From assembly GCA_038118725.1 (NCBI GenBank), contig JAYOIK010000042.1, positions 1 to 43,905 of the forward strand: a stretch of DNA of 43,905 nucleotides, given 5' to 3'. Source of the stretch: JADHLJ01 sp038118725 (lineage in GTDB: Bacteria; Pseudomonadota; Alphaproteobacteria; Thalassobaculales; Thalassobaculaceae). Under the pieces are notes generated by a model. The model saw only the letters and a program-made list of their open reading frames with translations. It ran no database searches and was not told the DNA's origin. The translations under genes and the position numbers were made by a program. Shown in pieces: positions 8,049 through 15,349 of this stretch (within the stretch, counting starts at the first letter, position 1; each line of letters opens with the position of its first letter).

Positions 8049-9512
8049 ATGGCGCGCGCGGGCAGTATCGGCAGGGACGGCTTCATCGCCAGACATGGTC
8101 TTTGGAGCGACGGGCAGACCGCCAGGGCCGCCGAAGTCCTGGTCGAGGCGCGGGCGTCGGGGCTGGAGATGGTCCGGCTATCCTGCGCCGATCAGCACGG
8201 CCTGCTGCGCGGCAAGACCTTGATGATTTCAGAGCTTGAGGGGGCATTCGCGTCGGGCTGCGCGATGACCACGAGCTTGTTGCTGAAGGATACCTCGCAC
8301 CGCACGGTGTTTCCGATCTGGACCTCGGGCGCCGGCGTCGACGCGCCCGAACTGACCGGGGCGCCGGACTTTCTGATGGTTCCCGATCCCGACACGTTTC
8401 GGGTGCTGCCGTGGTCCAGCGGGACCGGCTGGCTGCTCTGCGACATGTACTACCCGGACGGGCGACCGGTGCCGTTTTCCAGCCGGGCGATATGCCGTGG
8501 CGCGTCGGAGCGATTGGCCGAAGCCGGATACGATTTTCTCTCCGGTATCGAGATCGAGTTTCATCTGTTCAAGCTGGAGGATCGCAAACTCAGGCCGGAG
8601 CAATCGGGCATGCCTGGTGATCCGCCGGATGTGAGCCCGCTGGCCCATGGCTTCCAGTATCTCGCCGAGTTCCGCATGGACGAGGTGGAGCCGGTGGTTG
8701 ACCTGATCTGCCGCGACGTCATGGCCATGGGCCTGCCCCTGCGGTCCGTGGAGATAGAGTTCGGGCCGAGCCAGGTGGAGTTCACCTTCGCGCCGCTACC
8801 GGGGATCGAAAGCGCCGATCTGATGGTGCTGTTCCGATCCGCCGCCAAGCAGATCTGTCGCCGTCACGGCTATCACGCGACCTTCATGTGCCGCCCGGCC
8901 TTCGAGAATTTCTTCTCCAGCGGCTGGCACCTGCATCAGTCGCTCCTGGACCGGGCGACCGGCGCGAACGCCTTCACGCCCACCGTGCCGGACGCGCTGC
9001 TATCCGAAGCCGGCGAGGCCTATGTCGCGGGGCTGCTGGAGCACGCGTCGGCGTCCTGCGTCTTCACCACGCCGACGATCAACGGTTACAAGCGTTTTCG
9101 CCCGCAATCCCTGGCCCCGGACCGGGCGCTCTGGGCACGGGATAACAGGGGCGCGATGATCCGGGCCATCGGCGGCCCCGGAGACGCGGGGACGCGGATC
9201 GAGAACCGGGTCGGCGAGTCGGCGGCGAACCCGCATCTCTATCTCGCCTCCCAGATGATCGCCGGTCTCGACGGGATCAGCCGAGCCCTCGTTCCGCCCC
9301 CGCCGGCGGACACGCCCTATGCGACCGAGGCGCCGCGCCTGCCGCGTAGCCTGATGGACGCGATGACGGCTTTCCGAGGTAGCGCGCTATATCGCGGGGT
9401 CCTGGGGGACGGTTTCGTCGACTATCTGCTCGCCATCAAGGAAGGCGAGGTGTCGCGCTATCTGACCGAGGTCACGGATTGGGAACAGCGCGAATACTTC
9501 GAGATCTTCTGA
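8049..9512 (+). CDS. Glutamine-synthetase-family ligase (gamma-glutamyl-amine synthetase-like)
   Basis: This 487-residue member of the GS fold joins glutamate to ammonia or an amine using ATP. An N-terminal beta-grasp part (MVRLSCADQHGLLRGK) is followed by the catalytic barrel: the metal site GIEIEFHLF, the ATP/metal region SGWHLHQS, the substrate segment NGYKRFRP, the arginine region WARDNRGAMIRAIGG, and RIENRVGESAANPHLY. The C-terminus lacks the NLYDLPPEE-type adenylylation loop of the nitrogen-assimilation enzyme. Relatives outside true GS include GlnA-like gamma-glutamylpolyamine synthetases and the gamma-glutamylanilide synthetases that work with Rieske oxygenases. Sitting 18 bases behind a Rieske gene, it may activate an amine for oxidation. 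This role is inferred. Confidence 0.88.
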   Translation: MARAGSIGRDGFIARHGLWSDGQTARAAEVLVEARASGLEMVRLSCADQHGLLRGKTLMISELEGAFASGCAMTTSLLLKDTSHRTVFPIWTSGAGVDAPELTGAPDFLMVPDPDTFRVLPWSSGTGWLLCDMYYPDGRPVPFSSRAICRGASERLAEAGYDFLSGIEIEFHLFKLEDRKLRPEQSGMPGDPPDVSPLAHGFQYLAEFRMDEVEPVVDLICRDVMAMGLPLRSVEIEFGPSQVEFTFAPLPGIESADLMVLFRSAAKQICRRHGYHATFMCRPAFENFFSSGWHLHQSLLDRATGANAFTPTVPDALLSEAGEAYVAGLLEHASASCVFTTPTINGYKRFRPQSLAPDRALWARDNRGAMIRAIGGPGDAGTRIENRVGESAANPHLYLASQMIAGLDGISRALVPPPPADTPYATEAPRLPRSLMDAMTAFRGSALYRGVLGDGFVDYLLAIKEGEVSRYLTEVTDWEQREYFEIF

Positions 9513-9524
9513 GGGGAGCCCTGC

Positions 9525-9872
9525 TCACTCCGCCGCGGCGGTTTCCGACACGGGCTCTCCATCCACGCGGGTTTGCCCGGCGACGTTATCGACCGTCACA
9601 TGGGTATCGTACCAGGTCAGGCGGGGCTTGACGCCGAAACGCTCGGTCAGCGAAGCGACGAGCTCCTCGGTGTACCACGCCTCGGCATGGGCCCGGCTTT
9701 CCCAGAGATAGACACCGCCGGTGCCTTCCTCGCCGTTCAGATAGTCCTTTCGGAGCAAGCCCTTGCCCTCGAGCCCGCGATAGGTCGGGGCCGATCCCAA
9801 GGCGCCCGAGATCGCCTGGTCCGTGGCGCGCTTGGGTAGATCAAACTGAACAATCACGATGCATTGGGACAT
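9525..9872 (-). CDS. YdhR-like monooxygenase-fold small protein
   Basis: This 115-residue protein looks like the dimeric alpha/beta-barrel YdhR family, which belongs to the antibiotic-biosynthesis-monooxygenase superfold. The pattern is IVIVQFDL near the start, then LEGKGLLRKDYLNGEEGTGG, then GGVYLWESRAHAEAWY and a C-terminal strand (WYDTHVTVDN). It has no cofactor motif, as usual for the family. The ATG has GGAG 7 bases upstream. It is convergent with the GS-like gene, with only 12 bases between the stops, and lies 68 bases behind the flavin-barrel gene on its own strand. The biochemical role is unknown. Confidence 0.7.
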   Translation of the reverse strand: MSQCIVIVQFDLPKRATDQAISGALGSAPTYRGLEGKGLLRKDYLNGEEGTGGVYLWESRAHAEAWYTEELVASLTERFGVKPRLTWYDTHVTVDNVAGQTRVDGEPVSETAAAE

Positions 9873-9940
9873 GTGTCTCTCCGTAACGTCGATTTTCGAA
9901 GCCGGGTGAACCCTATCATCCCGCGCCGACGAGTGTCTCG

Positions 9941-10393
9941 CTATGCTAGCAGGGCGGTGTATTTCTCAAGCCATTCCGCCTTCAACGCATCCTCGTCGGC
10001 GCCCGCGTCATAGGCGGGCGAGAGGATGTGTTGGGCCCTGGTGACCTCGACCACGACATAGCCGCGAACGCGGTCCGCCAGATAGTCCCAGGGCGCGAAG
10101 TGATGGGTGAGGGCCTCGAAGCCTGCCGCCCCCTTGGCGTGATAGACAGCCGTGCCCTTGACCCGGCAGGCTTGGCGCCGGAAGACATCGATGAAATTCA
10201 GCTCCACCGCCGGGTTGGCCTTCAGGTTGCGCGCGGTCTGGGGTGAGCGGATATCGCTGAACGCGATATGGGTGTCGTCCAGGATCACCATGGTCGCCTT
10301 GGGCGAGACCGCCGGCGCGCCGTCCGGCGTTACCGTCGCCACCATGCCGATCGTGTTCTCCTTGATGATCCGCTTCATCACATCCGTCAGCAT
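9941..10393 (-). CDS. Pyridoxamine 5'-phosphate oxidase family protein (FMN split barrel)
   Basis: This 150-residue protein has the split-barrel pattern of the PNPOx-like flavoproteins: KENTIGMVATVTPDGAPAVS, then KATMVILDDTHIAFSDIRS, then TARNLKANPAVELNFID and CRVKGTAVYH. Such proteins bind FMN or F420 and reduce or oxidise small substrates. Many are uncharacterised, and this one is too short to be assigned as true PdxH. The start has GAGGGAGAA just upstream. It lies 30 bases downstream of glnS on the same strand, so it may be read from the glnS promoter. Confidence 0.8.
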   Translation of the reverse strand: MLTDVMKRIIKENTIGMVATVTPDGAPAVSPKATMVILDDTHIAFSDIRSPQTARNLKANPAVELNFIDVFRRQACRVKGTAVYHAKGAAGFEALTHHFAPWDYLADRVRGYVVVEVTRAQHILSPAYDAGADEDALKAEWLEKYTALLA

Positions 10394-10423
10394 GGCGTTC
10401 TCCCTCGTAACCAGTCCGTGTTC

Positions 10424-12121
10424 CTAACCCTTGGCCTTCGCCTTGGCCCAGCTGTCCCTCAAGGCCACCGTGCGGTTGTAGACCGGGGCGTCGGACGTCC
10501 CGTCGGGGTCGGTGACGAAATAGCCTGTGCGCTCGAACTGCACGGGTCGGTTGGCCGGCATTTCCGCCAGGCTCGGCTCCAGCTTGCAGCCGGTCAGGAC
10601 TTCCAGCGAGTCCGGATTGATGTCATCGATGAAGTCACCCTCGGCGCCGGGATCGGCCCGGGTGTAGAGCGGGTTGTATAGCCGTACTTCCGCGTCCAAC
10701 GCGTGAGCGGCGGAGACCCAATGGATCGTCCCCTTGACCTTGCGGCCGTCCGGCGCGTCGCCGCCCTTGGTCGCGGGGTCGTAGATGCAGCGCAGTTCGA
10801 CAACCTCGCCCGCGTCGTTCTTGACCACTTCCTCGCAGGTGATGAAATAGGCGAACCTCAGGCGTACCTCGCGGCCAGGCCCGAGACGGAAGAACTTGCG
10901 CGGCGGGTCTTCCATGAAGTCGTCCCGCTCGACCCAGATCTCGCGCGAGAACGGCACTTGGCGGGTGCCGGCATCCGGATCGTTGGGGTGATTGATCGCT
11001 TCCAGCGTCTCGCTCTCCCCTTCCGGATAGTTGGTGATCACCACCTTCAGCGGGTCAAGTACCGCCATCCGGCGCTCGGCGGCCTGGTTCAGGTTCTCGC
11101 GGATGGCATGTTCCAGCATGGCCATCTCAACCTCGCCCTCGTTCTTGGAGACCGAGAGCTTGGCGACGAAATTGCGAAGCGCTTCCGCCGGCACGCCGCG
11201 GCGTCGAAGACCGGACAAGGTGGCCATGCGCGGGTCGTCCCAGCCCCGCACATGGCCCTCTGTCACCAGGCGGGTCAGGCGGCGCTTGGAAAGCACGGTG
11301 TGCGAGATCAACAGCTTGGCGAATTCGTACTGACGCGGCACCGCCGGTACCGGAAGCTGTTCGATCAACCAGTCATAGAGCGGGCGATGGTCGGCGAATT
11401 CCAGGGTGCAGAGGGAGTGCGTCACCCCCTCGATGGCGTCGCATTGGCCATGCGCGAAGTCATAGGTCGGATAGATGCACCAGGCATCGCCGGTCCGGGG
11501 ATGGGTGGCGCGCAGAATACGATAGAGGATCGGGTCACGCAGGTTGATGTTACCGGACGCCATGTCGATCTTGGCCCGCAACACCCGGGCGCCGTCGGGA
11601 AACTCGCCGGCTTTCATGCGCCGGAACAGGTCCAGATTCTCTTCCACCGGGCGGTCGCGCCAGGGGCTGGGCTTGCCGGGCTCGGTCAGGGTTCCGCGAT
11701 ACTCACGGATCTCATCCGGCGATAGATCATCCACATAGGCGTTGCCTTGGGTGATCAGGTATTCGGCCCAGTCATAAAGCTGTTGGAAGTTGTCGGAGGC
11801 GAATTTCGGCTCGCCCGGCCAGGAGAAGCCGAGCCAGGAGACATCGCGCTGGATCGCCTGGATGAACTCCATCTCTTCCTTGGTCGGGTTGGTGTCGTCG
11901 AAGCGCAGATTGCAATATCCGCCAAACTCCGCCGCGGCACCGAAATTCAGACAGATCGACAGCGCGTGGCCGAGATGGAGATAGCCGTTCGGCTCCGGCG
12001 GGAACCGGGTGACCACGGCTTGGGTGGTCCCGTCCGCGAGATCCGCGCGGATTTGCTCGCGGATGAAATCGCTCGGGATGTCGGTTTCGGCGGTGTTCTC
12101 GGGGGAGGCGGCGGCGCTCAT
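10424..12121 (-). CDS. glnS: Glutaminyl-tRNA synthetase
   Basis: This 565-residue class I synthetase charges tRNA-Gln directly with glutamine. The HIGH-type ATP motif is PPEPNGYLHLGHA (HLGH at residues 49-52). The KMSKS-type loop is VLSKR, about residue 270. The C-terminal anticodon-binding beta barrels carry the GlnRS patterns NYPEGE, REIWVERDDF and KGTIHWVSA. No Shine-Dalgarno sequence is obvious before the ATG. It is divergent from the hotdog thioesterase with 149 bases between the two starts. Most alphaproteobacteria lack GlnRS and make Gln-tRNA by GatCAB amidation, so the gene is phylogenetically notable. Confidence 0.95.
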   Translation of the reverse strand: MSAAASPENTAETDIPSDFIREQIRADLADGTTQAVVTRFPPEPNGYLHLGHALSICLNFGAAAEFGGYCNLRFDDTNPTKEEMEFIQAIQRDVSWLGFSWPGEPKFASDNFQQLYDWAEYLITQGNAYVDDLSPDEIREYRGTLTEPGKPSPWRDRPVEENLDLFRRMKAGEFPDGARVLRAKIDMASGNINLRDPILYRILRATHPRTGDAWCIYPTYDFAHGQCDAIEGVTHSLCTLEFADHRPLYDWLIEQLPVPAVPRQYEFAKLLISHTVLSKRRLTRLVTEGHVRGWDDPRMATLSGLRRRGVPAEALRNFVAKLSVSKNEGEVEMAMLEHAIRENLNQAAERRMAVLDPLKVVITNYPEGESETLEAINHPNDPDAGTRQVPFSREIWVERDDFMEDPPRKFFRLGPGREVRLRFAYFITCEEVVKNDAGEVVELRCIYDPATKGGDAPDGRKVKGTIHWVSAAHALDAEVRLYNPLYTRADPGAEGDFIDDINPDSLEVLTGCKLEPSLAEMPANRPVQFERTGYFVTDPDGTSDAPVYNRTVALRDSWAKAKAKG

Positions 12122-12270
12122 GGCATGGGACGATCTGATGGTGACGGATGAGCACTGTCTGCCAGAAACCGGGCTTGGGGGAAAGCAAAGACCGAGATTT
12201 CTCGGGGACTGGCCAGCCCGAGGCCCGGTCTGCTAAGACCGACGCGCGATTTGACCTTGGGGTATTCATC

Positions 12271-13158
12271 ATGACCATCTGGCACGAAGTTCATACCGGC
12301 GTTGTTCATCCCTGGCTTTGTGATCAGTTCGGGCACCTGAATGTCCGGCAATACGCCAATCTGTTCAACGAGGCGATGTTCCACGCCTATGCCAAAACCG
12401 GCATGAGCCACGGCGTGGTCATGAAGACCGGAGCGCATGGCGTGGCCTCGATCGTGCGCACGACCTTTATCCAGGAGCTGCCGGTCGGCAACTTGGTGAC
12501 CACCGAGGCCGCGCTGATCCGAGCCAGCAACAAGACCTGTACCTTTGTTCTCAGAATGCGCAACACCGAAACCGGCGACATCCACGCGACCTTGGAAACG
12601 CTCGAGGTATTCTTCAATCCCGAGACCAGAAGCTCGACGCCCATTCCGGATGCGCTTCGCCCATTGATCCAGGCTCAGCTCGACGGCCCGGACCCGGTTC
12701 CGGATTTGCCGGACATGCCGCGGGAGGCGCCGGAGGTGGCGCGTTGGCATGAGCTGCACCGGGGCGTGTGCTTCCCCTGGCATTGTGATCAGTACGGCCA
12801 CATGAATGTGCGCTGGTACGCGCATTTCCTGGACGACGCGATTTTCCACATCTGGTCGAAGCTCGGCACCGGCTGGAAGGAGATGGAAGCGCATGGCGTT
12901 CACACCGTCACCGCCAGCACGACGACGCATTTTCGGAAAGAGATCAAATCCGCCGACCTCTTCGTGGTTGAAAGCGGCGTCGCGCGGTGCGGTTCCAAGA
13001 GCGTGACCTTCCGCCAGCACATCAAGAATGTCGAGACCGGCGAGACTCACGGGTATCAGGACGTGGTCGAGGTTTTCTTCGATCCCAACACGCGGAAATC
13101 CACCGCGATGCCCGCCCCGGTCCGCGCCGCGCTCGAAGCCGAGTTGGCGTCGTCTTGA
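12271..13158 (+). CDS. Tandem double-hotdog acyl-CoA thioesterase-like protein
   Basis: This 295-residue protein is made of two similar halves. Each starts with WHE(V/L)H-G and carries a D-x2-G-H-x-N motif followed by Y: D18 (DQFGHLN) and D173 (DQYGHMN), a spacing of 155 residues. That motif is characteristic of 4-hydroxybenzoyl-CoA-thioesterase/YbgC/FadM-like hotdog proteins, which hydrolyse acyl-CoA thioesters as dimers or tetramers of single domains. Here the two domains are fused and both keep the acid residue. Both end in a similar EVFF(N/D)P(E/N)TR(S/K)S segment. I chose ATG 12271 because the frame upstream to 12148 encodes no hotdog sequence. The substrate is unknown. Confidence 0.85.
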   Translation: MTIWHEVHTGVVHPWLCDQFGHLNVRQYANLFNEAMFHAYAKTGMSHGVVMKTGAHGVASIVRTTFIQELPVGNLVTTEAALIRASNKTCTFVLRMRNTETGDIHATLETLEVFFNPETRSSTPIPDALRPLIQAQLDGPDPVPDLPDMPREAPEVARWHELHRGVCFPWHCDQYGHMNVRWYAHFLDDAIFHIWSKLGTGWKEMEAHGVHTVTASTTTHFRKEIKSADLFVVESGVARCGSKSVTFRQHIKNVETGETHGYQDVVEVFFDPNTRKSTAMPAPVRAALEAELASS

Positions 13159-13208
13159 CCTGAAGCGCGGCTTCTTCGCCGCGACCCTATCCATCGGAGT
13201 TACACCGG

Positions 13209-13245
13209 AAACGCCTCCCTTGATCGGAAGGGGAGGCGTTTTGTT
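13209..13245 (+). terminator. Strong intrinsic terminator after the thioesterase gene
   Basis: AAACGCCTCCC (13209-13219) and GGGAGGCGTTT (13231-13241) form an 11-base-pair stem with an 11-base loop, running into TTTTGTT. It lies 50 bases after the thioesterase stop and isolates that gene from the dcw operon. A smaller GCGGC/GCCGC hairpin lies just before it, around 13167-13183. Confidence 0.88.
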
Positions 13246-13385
13246 CCGTGTGATCGTACCTTAAAATGAGAACAAATCAGGAACAATATTCGTGAAGAAG
13301 ATCGCGAACCTATCCTTGCCGATCTCAACTCAAAGCGCTTCTGGACCGCGTGAAACCCGCCAAAACCCAAGAAAACACACAAATT

Positions 13386-13432
13386 CCCATTGCTTACCCA
13401 TATAGTCCCATGTACTCTCCATAAAGTTCCAT
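13386..13432 (-). promoter_or_regulatory. Five phased CCCAT/TCCAT boxes, putative MraZ operator at the dcw promoter
   Basis: CCCAT occurs at 13386, 13397 and 13407, and TCCAT at 13418 and 13428. The steps are 11, 10, 11 and 10 bases, one helical turn each. Read on the minus strand these are ATGGG/ATGGA boxes with 5-6-base spacers, like the TGGG repeats that MraZ binds in front of its own operon in other bacteria. A TATAGT that could serve as a -10 element (13401-13406) lies inside the array, so bound MraZ would block it. This is the only regular structure I see in the 417-base gap 13159-13575 apart from the terminator. Confidence 0.7.
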
Positions 13433-13575
13433 GGTTGGTGGATGGCGTCCCAATTCGAGTTTCAGCAGCGCGGTCAGGCGGTAATGCCTTGAAAACGCAT
13501 GAAAATTGATAAGGCGGCGCAGGTTCTAGGCGGTATTCGCGAAGGGATTTCGTGGATGCGCGAGCGGAGGTCGAG

Positions 13576-14043
13576 GTGGCGGTTTTTCTGTCCACATTCG
13601 CGAACAAGATCGATCGCAAGGGCCGGGTATCCGTGCCTGCGCCGTTCCGTGCCGTGCTCGACCGCCAGGCCTCGACGGGGATCATTCTCTATCCTTCGTT
13701 CAAGCATCCCTGCATCGAGGGAAGTGGCGACGAACGCATTCAGGAGATCGTCGACTCCATTGACGCCTTGGACGCGTTTTCCGACGAGGCCGAGAACCTT
13801 CAGACCATTCTCGCCGACGCCAGGCAACTGACGATCGATTCCGATGGCCGGATCGTCATGCCGCCCGAGTTGCTGAGCTATGCCGGGTTCGCCGACACCG
13901 CGACTTTCGTGGGGCTGGGCAAAAGCTTTCAGATTTGGGAGCCCTCGGCCTTCGAGGCGCATCGTGACCGCAACCGAGTGCGCGCGCGCAAGCAAGGGGC
14001 GACGCTTCGGATCGTTTCCCGAGACGGCGGGGGCGGGCGATGA
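13576..14043 (+). CDS. mraZ: Transcriptional regulator MraZ
   Basis: MraZ is an AbrB-fold DNA-binding protein made of two SpoVT-AbrB-like halves that forms rings and represses the dcw promoter. I start it at GTG 13576 because GGAGG (13566-13570) lies 5 bases upstream and the product then opens with VAVFLSTFANKIDRKGRVSV, matching the usual family start. An ATG at 13552 would add eight residues. The protein has 155 residues. The second DNA-binding half is visible in LTIDSDGRIVMPPELLSYAG. It is the first gene of the dcw operon and overlaps rsmH by four bases (ATGA). The phased boxes upstream are its probable target. Confidence 0.93.
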   Translation: MAVFLSTFANKIDRKGRVSVPAPFRAVLDRQASTGIILYPSFKHPCIEGSGDERIQEIVDSIDALDAFSDEAENLQTILADARQLTIDSDGRIVMPPELLSYAGFADTATFVGLGKSFQIWEPSAFEAHRDRNRVRARKQGATLRIVSRDGGGGR

Positions 14044-15041
14044 GCGGCGCTCAAATCCATATCTCCGTGATGGGGGCGGAGACGGTCGACGCTCTCGAAA
14101 TTCGCGCGGGCGGTCGTTATGTCGACGGAACCTTCGGCGCCGGTGGCCACACCGCCACCATGCTGGCGCGCGCGGATTGCCATGTCTACGCGATCGACCG
14201 GGACCCGGACGCGATTGTCCGCGGCGCCAAGCTGCGTCAGACCCACGGTGACCGTCTGACAATGATCGAGGGCTGTTTCGGAGAGATGGACCGATTGGTC
14301 CGAGCCGAGGGCGTCGACCACGTTGACGGGGTGGCCTTGGATCTCGGGGTTTCCTCGCCGCAGATCGACCAGGCGGAACGTGGCTTTTCCTTCCGTTTCG
14401 ACGGGCCCCTGGATATGCGCATGGGGCGCGAGGGCGAAAGCGCGGCCGACGTGGTCAACACCATGGCCGAGGAGCCGCTCGCGAACATCATCTACGGATA
14501 TGGCGAGGAGCGGCATTCCCGCCGGATCGCCAAGGCCATTGTCCTGGCACGGACCGAAGGCGCCATCCAGACCACGGGCCGGCTCGCCGAGATCGTGCGT
14601 CGGGTGGTGCCGGGCGGAAAACGGGGCGACGGGATCGATCCCGCGACCCGGACGTTCCAGGCCCTGCGCATTCACGTGAATGACGAACTCGGCGAACTCG
14701 ATCGCGGGTTGGAATCCGCCGAGCGTCTCTTGGCGCCGGGTGGCCGTCTGGCGGTGATCTCGTTCCATTCCCTGGAGGATCGTCGGGTCAAGGAGTTCCT
14801 GCGGGTCCGTCAGGGCCGGGAAGCCGGTGTTTCCCGTCATGCGCCGCCGCCGACCCGAAGCCGACGCGAACCTTCCTTCGCCGTGGTCGCGCGGAAGCCC
14901 ATCCGGCCCAGCGCGGCCGAAATCGACGCCAATCCAAGATCCCGCTCCGCGCGCCTCCGCGTCGCCGAGCGAACCGCCGCCCCGGCTTGGGAAGACGCTT
15001 CCCGGGACGGCGCGGCCTGGGAAAAGGAGATGCGGTCATGA
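14040..15041 (+). CDS. rsmH: 16S rRNA (cytosine-1402-N4)-methyltransferase
   Basis: RsmH (MraW) methylates N4 of C1402 in the decoding centre of 16S rRNA using SAM. The 333-residue protein begins HISVMGAETVDAL and has the SAM loop DGTFGAGGHTATML, the acid strand VYAIDRDPDA, the region LDLGVSSPQIDQAERGFSFR and the late conserved segment ISFHSLEDRRVKEF. The C-terminus is basic and serine/arginine-rich. It sits in its standard place between mraZ and ftsL, with 4-base overlaps on both sides. Confidence 0.96.
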   Translation: MSGAQIHISVMGAETVDALEIRAGGRYVDGTFGAGGHTATMLARADCHVYAIDRDPDAIVRGAKLRQTHGDRLTMIEGCFGEMDRLVRAEGVDHVDGVALDLGVSSPQIDQAERGFSFRFDGPLDMRMGREGESAADVVNTMAEEPLANIIYGYGEERHSRRIAKAIVLARTEGAIQTTGRLAEIVRRVVPGGKRGDGIDPATRTFQALRIHVNDELGELDRGLESAERLLAPGGRLAVISFHSLEDRRVKEFLRVRQGREAGVSRHAPPPTRSRREPSFAVVARKPIRPSAAEIDANPRSRSARLRVAERTAAPAWEDASRDGAAWEKEMRS

Positions 15042-15349
15042 TTCGTCGCTCCATGGTTCTCTGGACGATCCTCGCCTCGCTCTTCGCCGTGGCGATGTTC
15101 CTGATCAAGCACGAGGTTCAGGTCCGCGAGGCCAGGCTGGACGCCCTGCATCGCGAGATTCTGGCCAGCCAGGAGGCCATTCAGATCCTCCGCGCGGAAT
15201 GGAGCTACCTGAACCAGCCGGTGCGCATCGAATCGCTGATCCGTCGGCACATGGATCTGCGGCCCACCGACACCGCTCAACTCGGTGGCTACGACGCCCT
15301 GCCGGTTCGTCTCAGCGATGCGTCGGATCAAACGGAGGTCGCGCGATGA
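15038..15349 (+). CDS. ftsL: Cell division protein FtsL
   Basis: This 103-residue bitopic membrane protein has a short cytoplasmic start, one transmembrane helix (about residues 7-24, VLWTILASLFAVAMFLI) and a periplasmic coiled coil (VQVREARLDALHREILASQE) ending near a conserved LxxPxRIE-like stretch (LNQPVRIESLI). With FtsB and FtsQ it recruits and activates FtsWI. The ATG at 15038 overlaps the rsmH stop as ATGA. A longer frame starting upstream would lie inside rsmH and add no membrane sequence. Sequence conservation is low in this family, so position and topology carry much of the call. Confidence 0.9.
   Translation: MIRRSMVLWTILASLFAVAMFLIKHEVQVREARLDALHREILASQEAIQILRAEWSYLNQPVRIESLIRRHMDLRPTDTAQLGGYDALPVRLSDASDQTEVAR

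Noticed and set aside
13490..13575. ATG starts upstream of mraZ (13499, 13552)
   Set aside because: The 13499 frame encodes no MraZ sequence. ATG 13552 is in frame but lacks a ribosome site, while GTG 13576 has GGAGG at ideal spacing and matches the family N-terminus.
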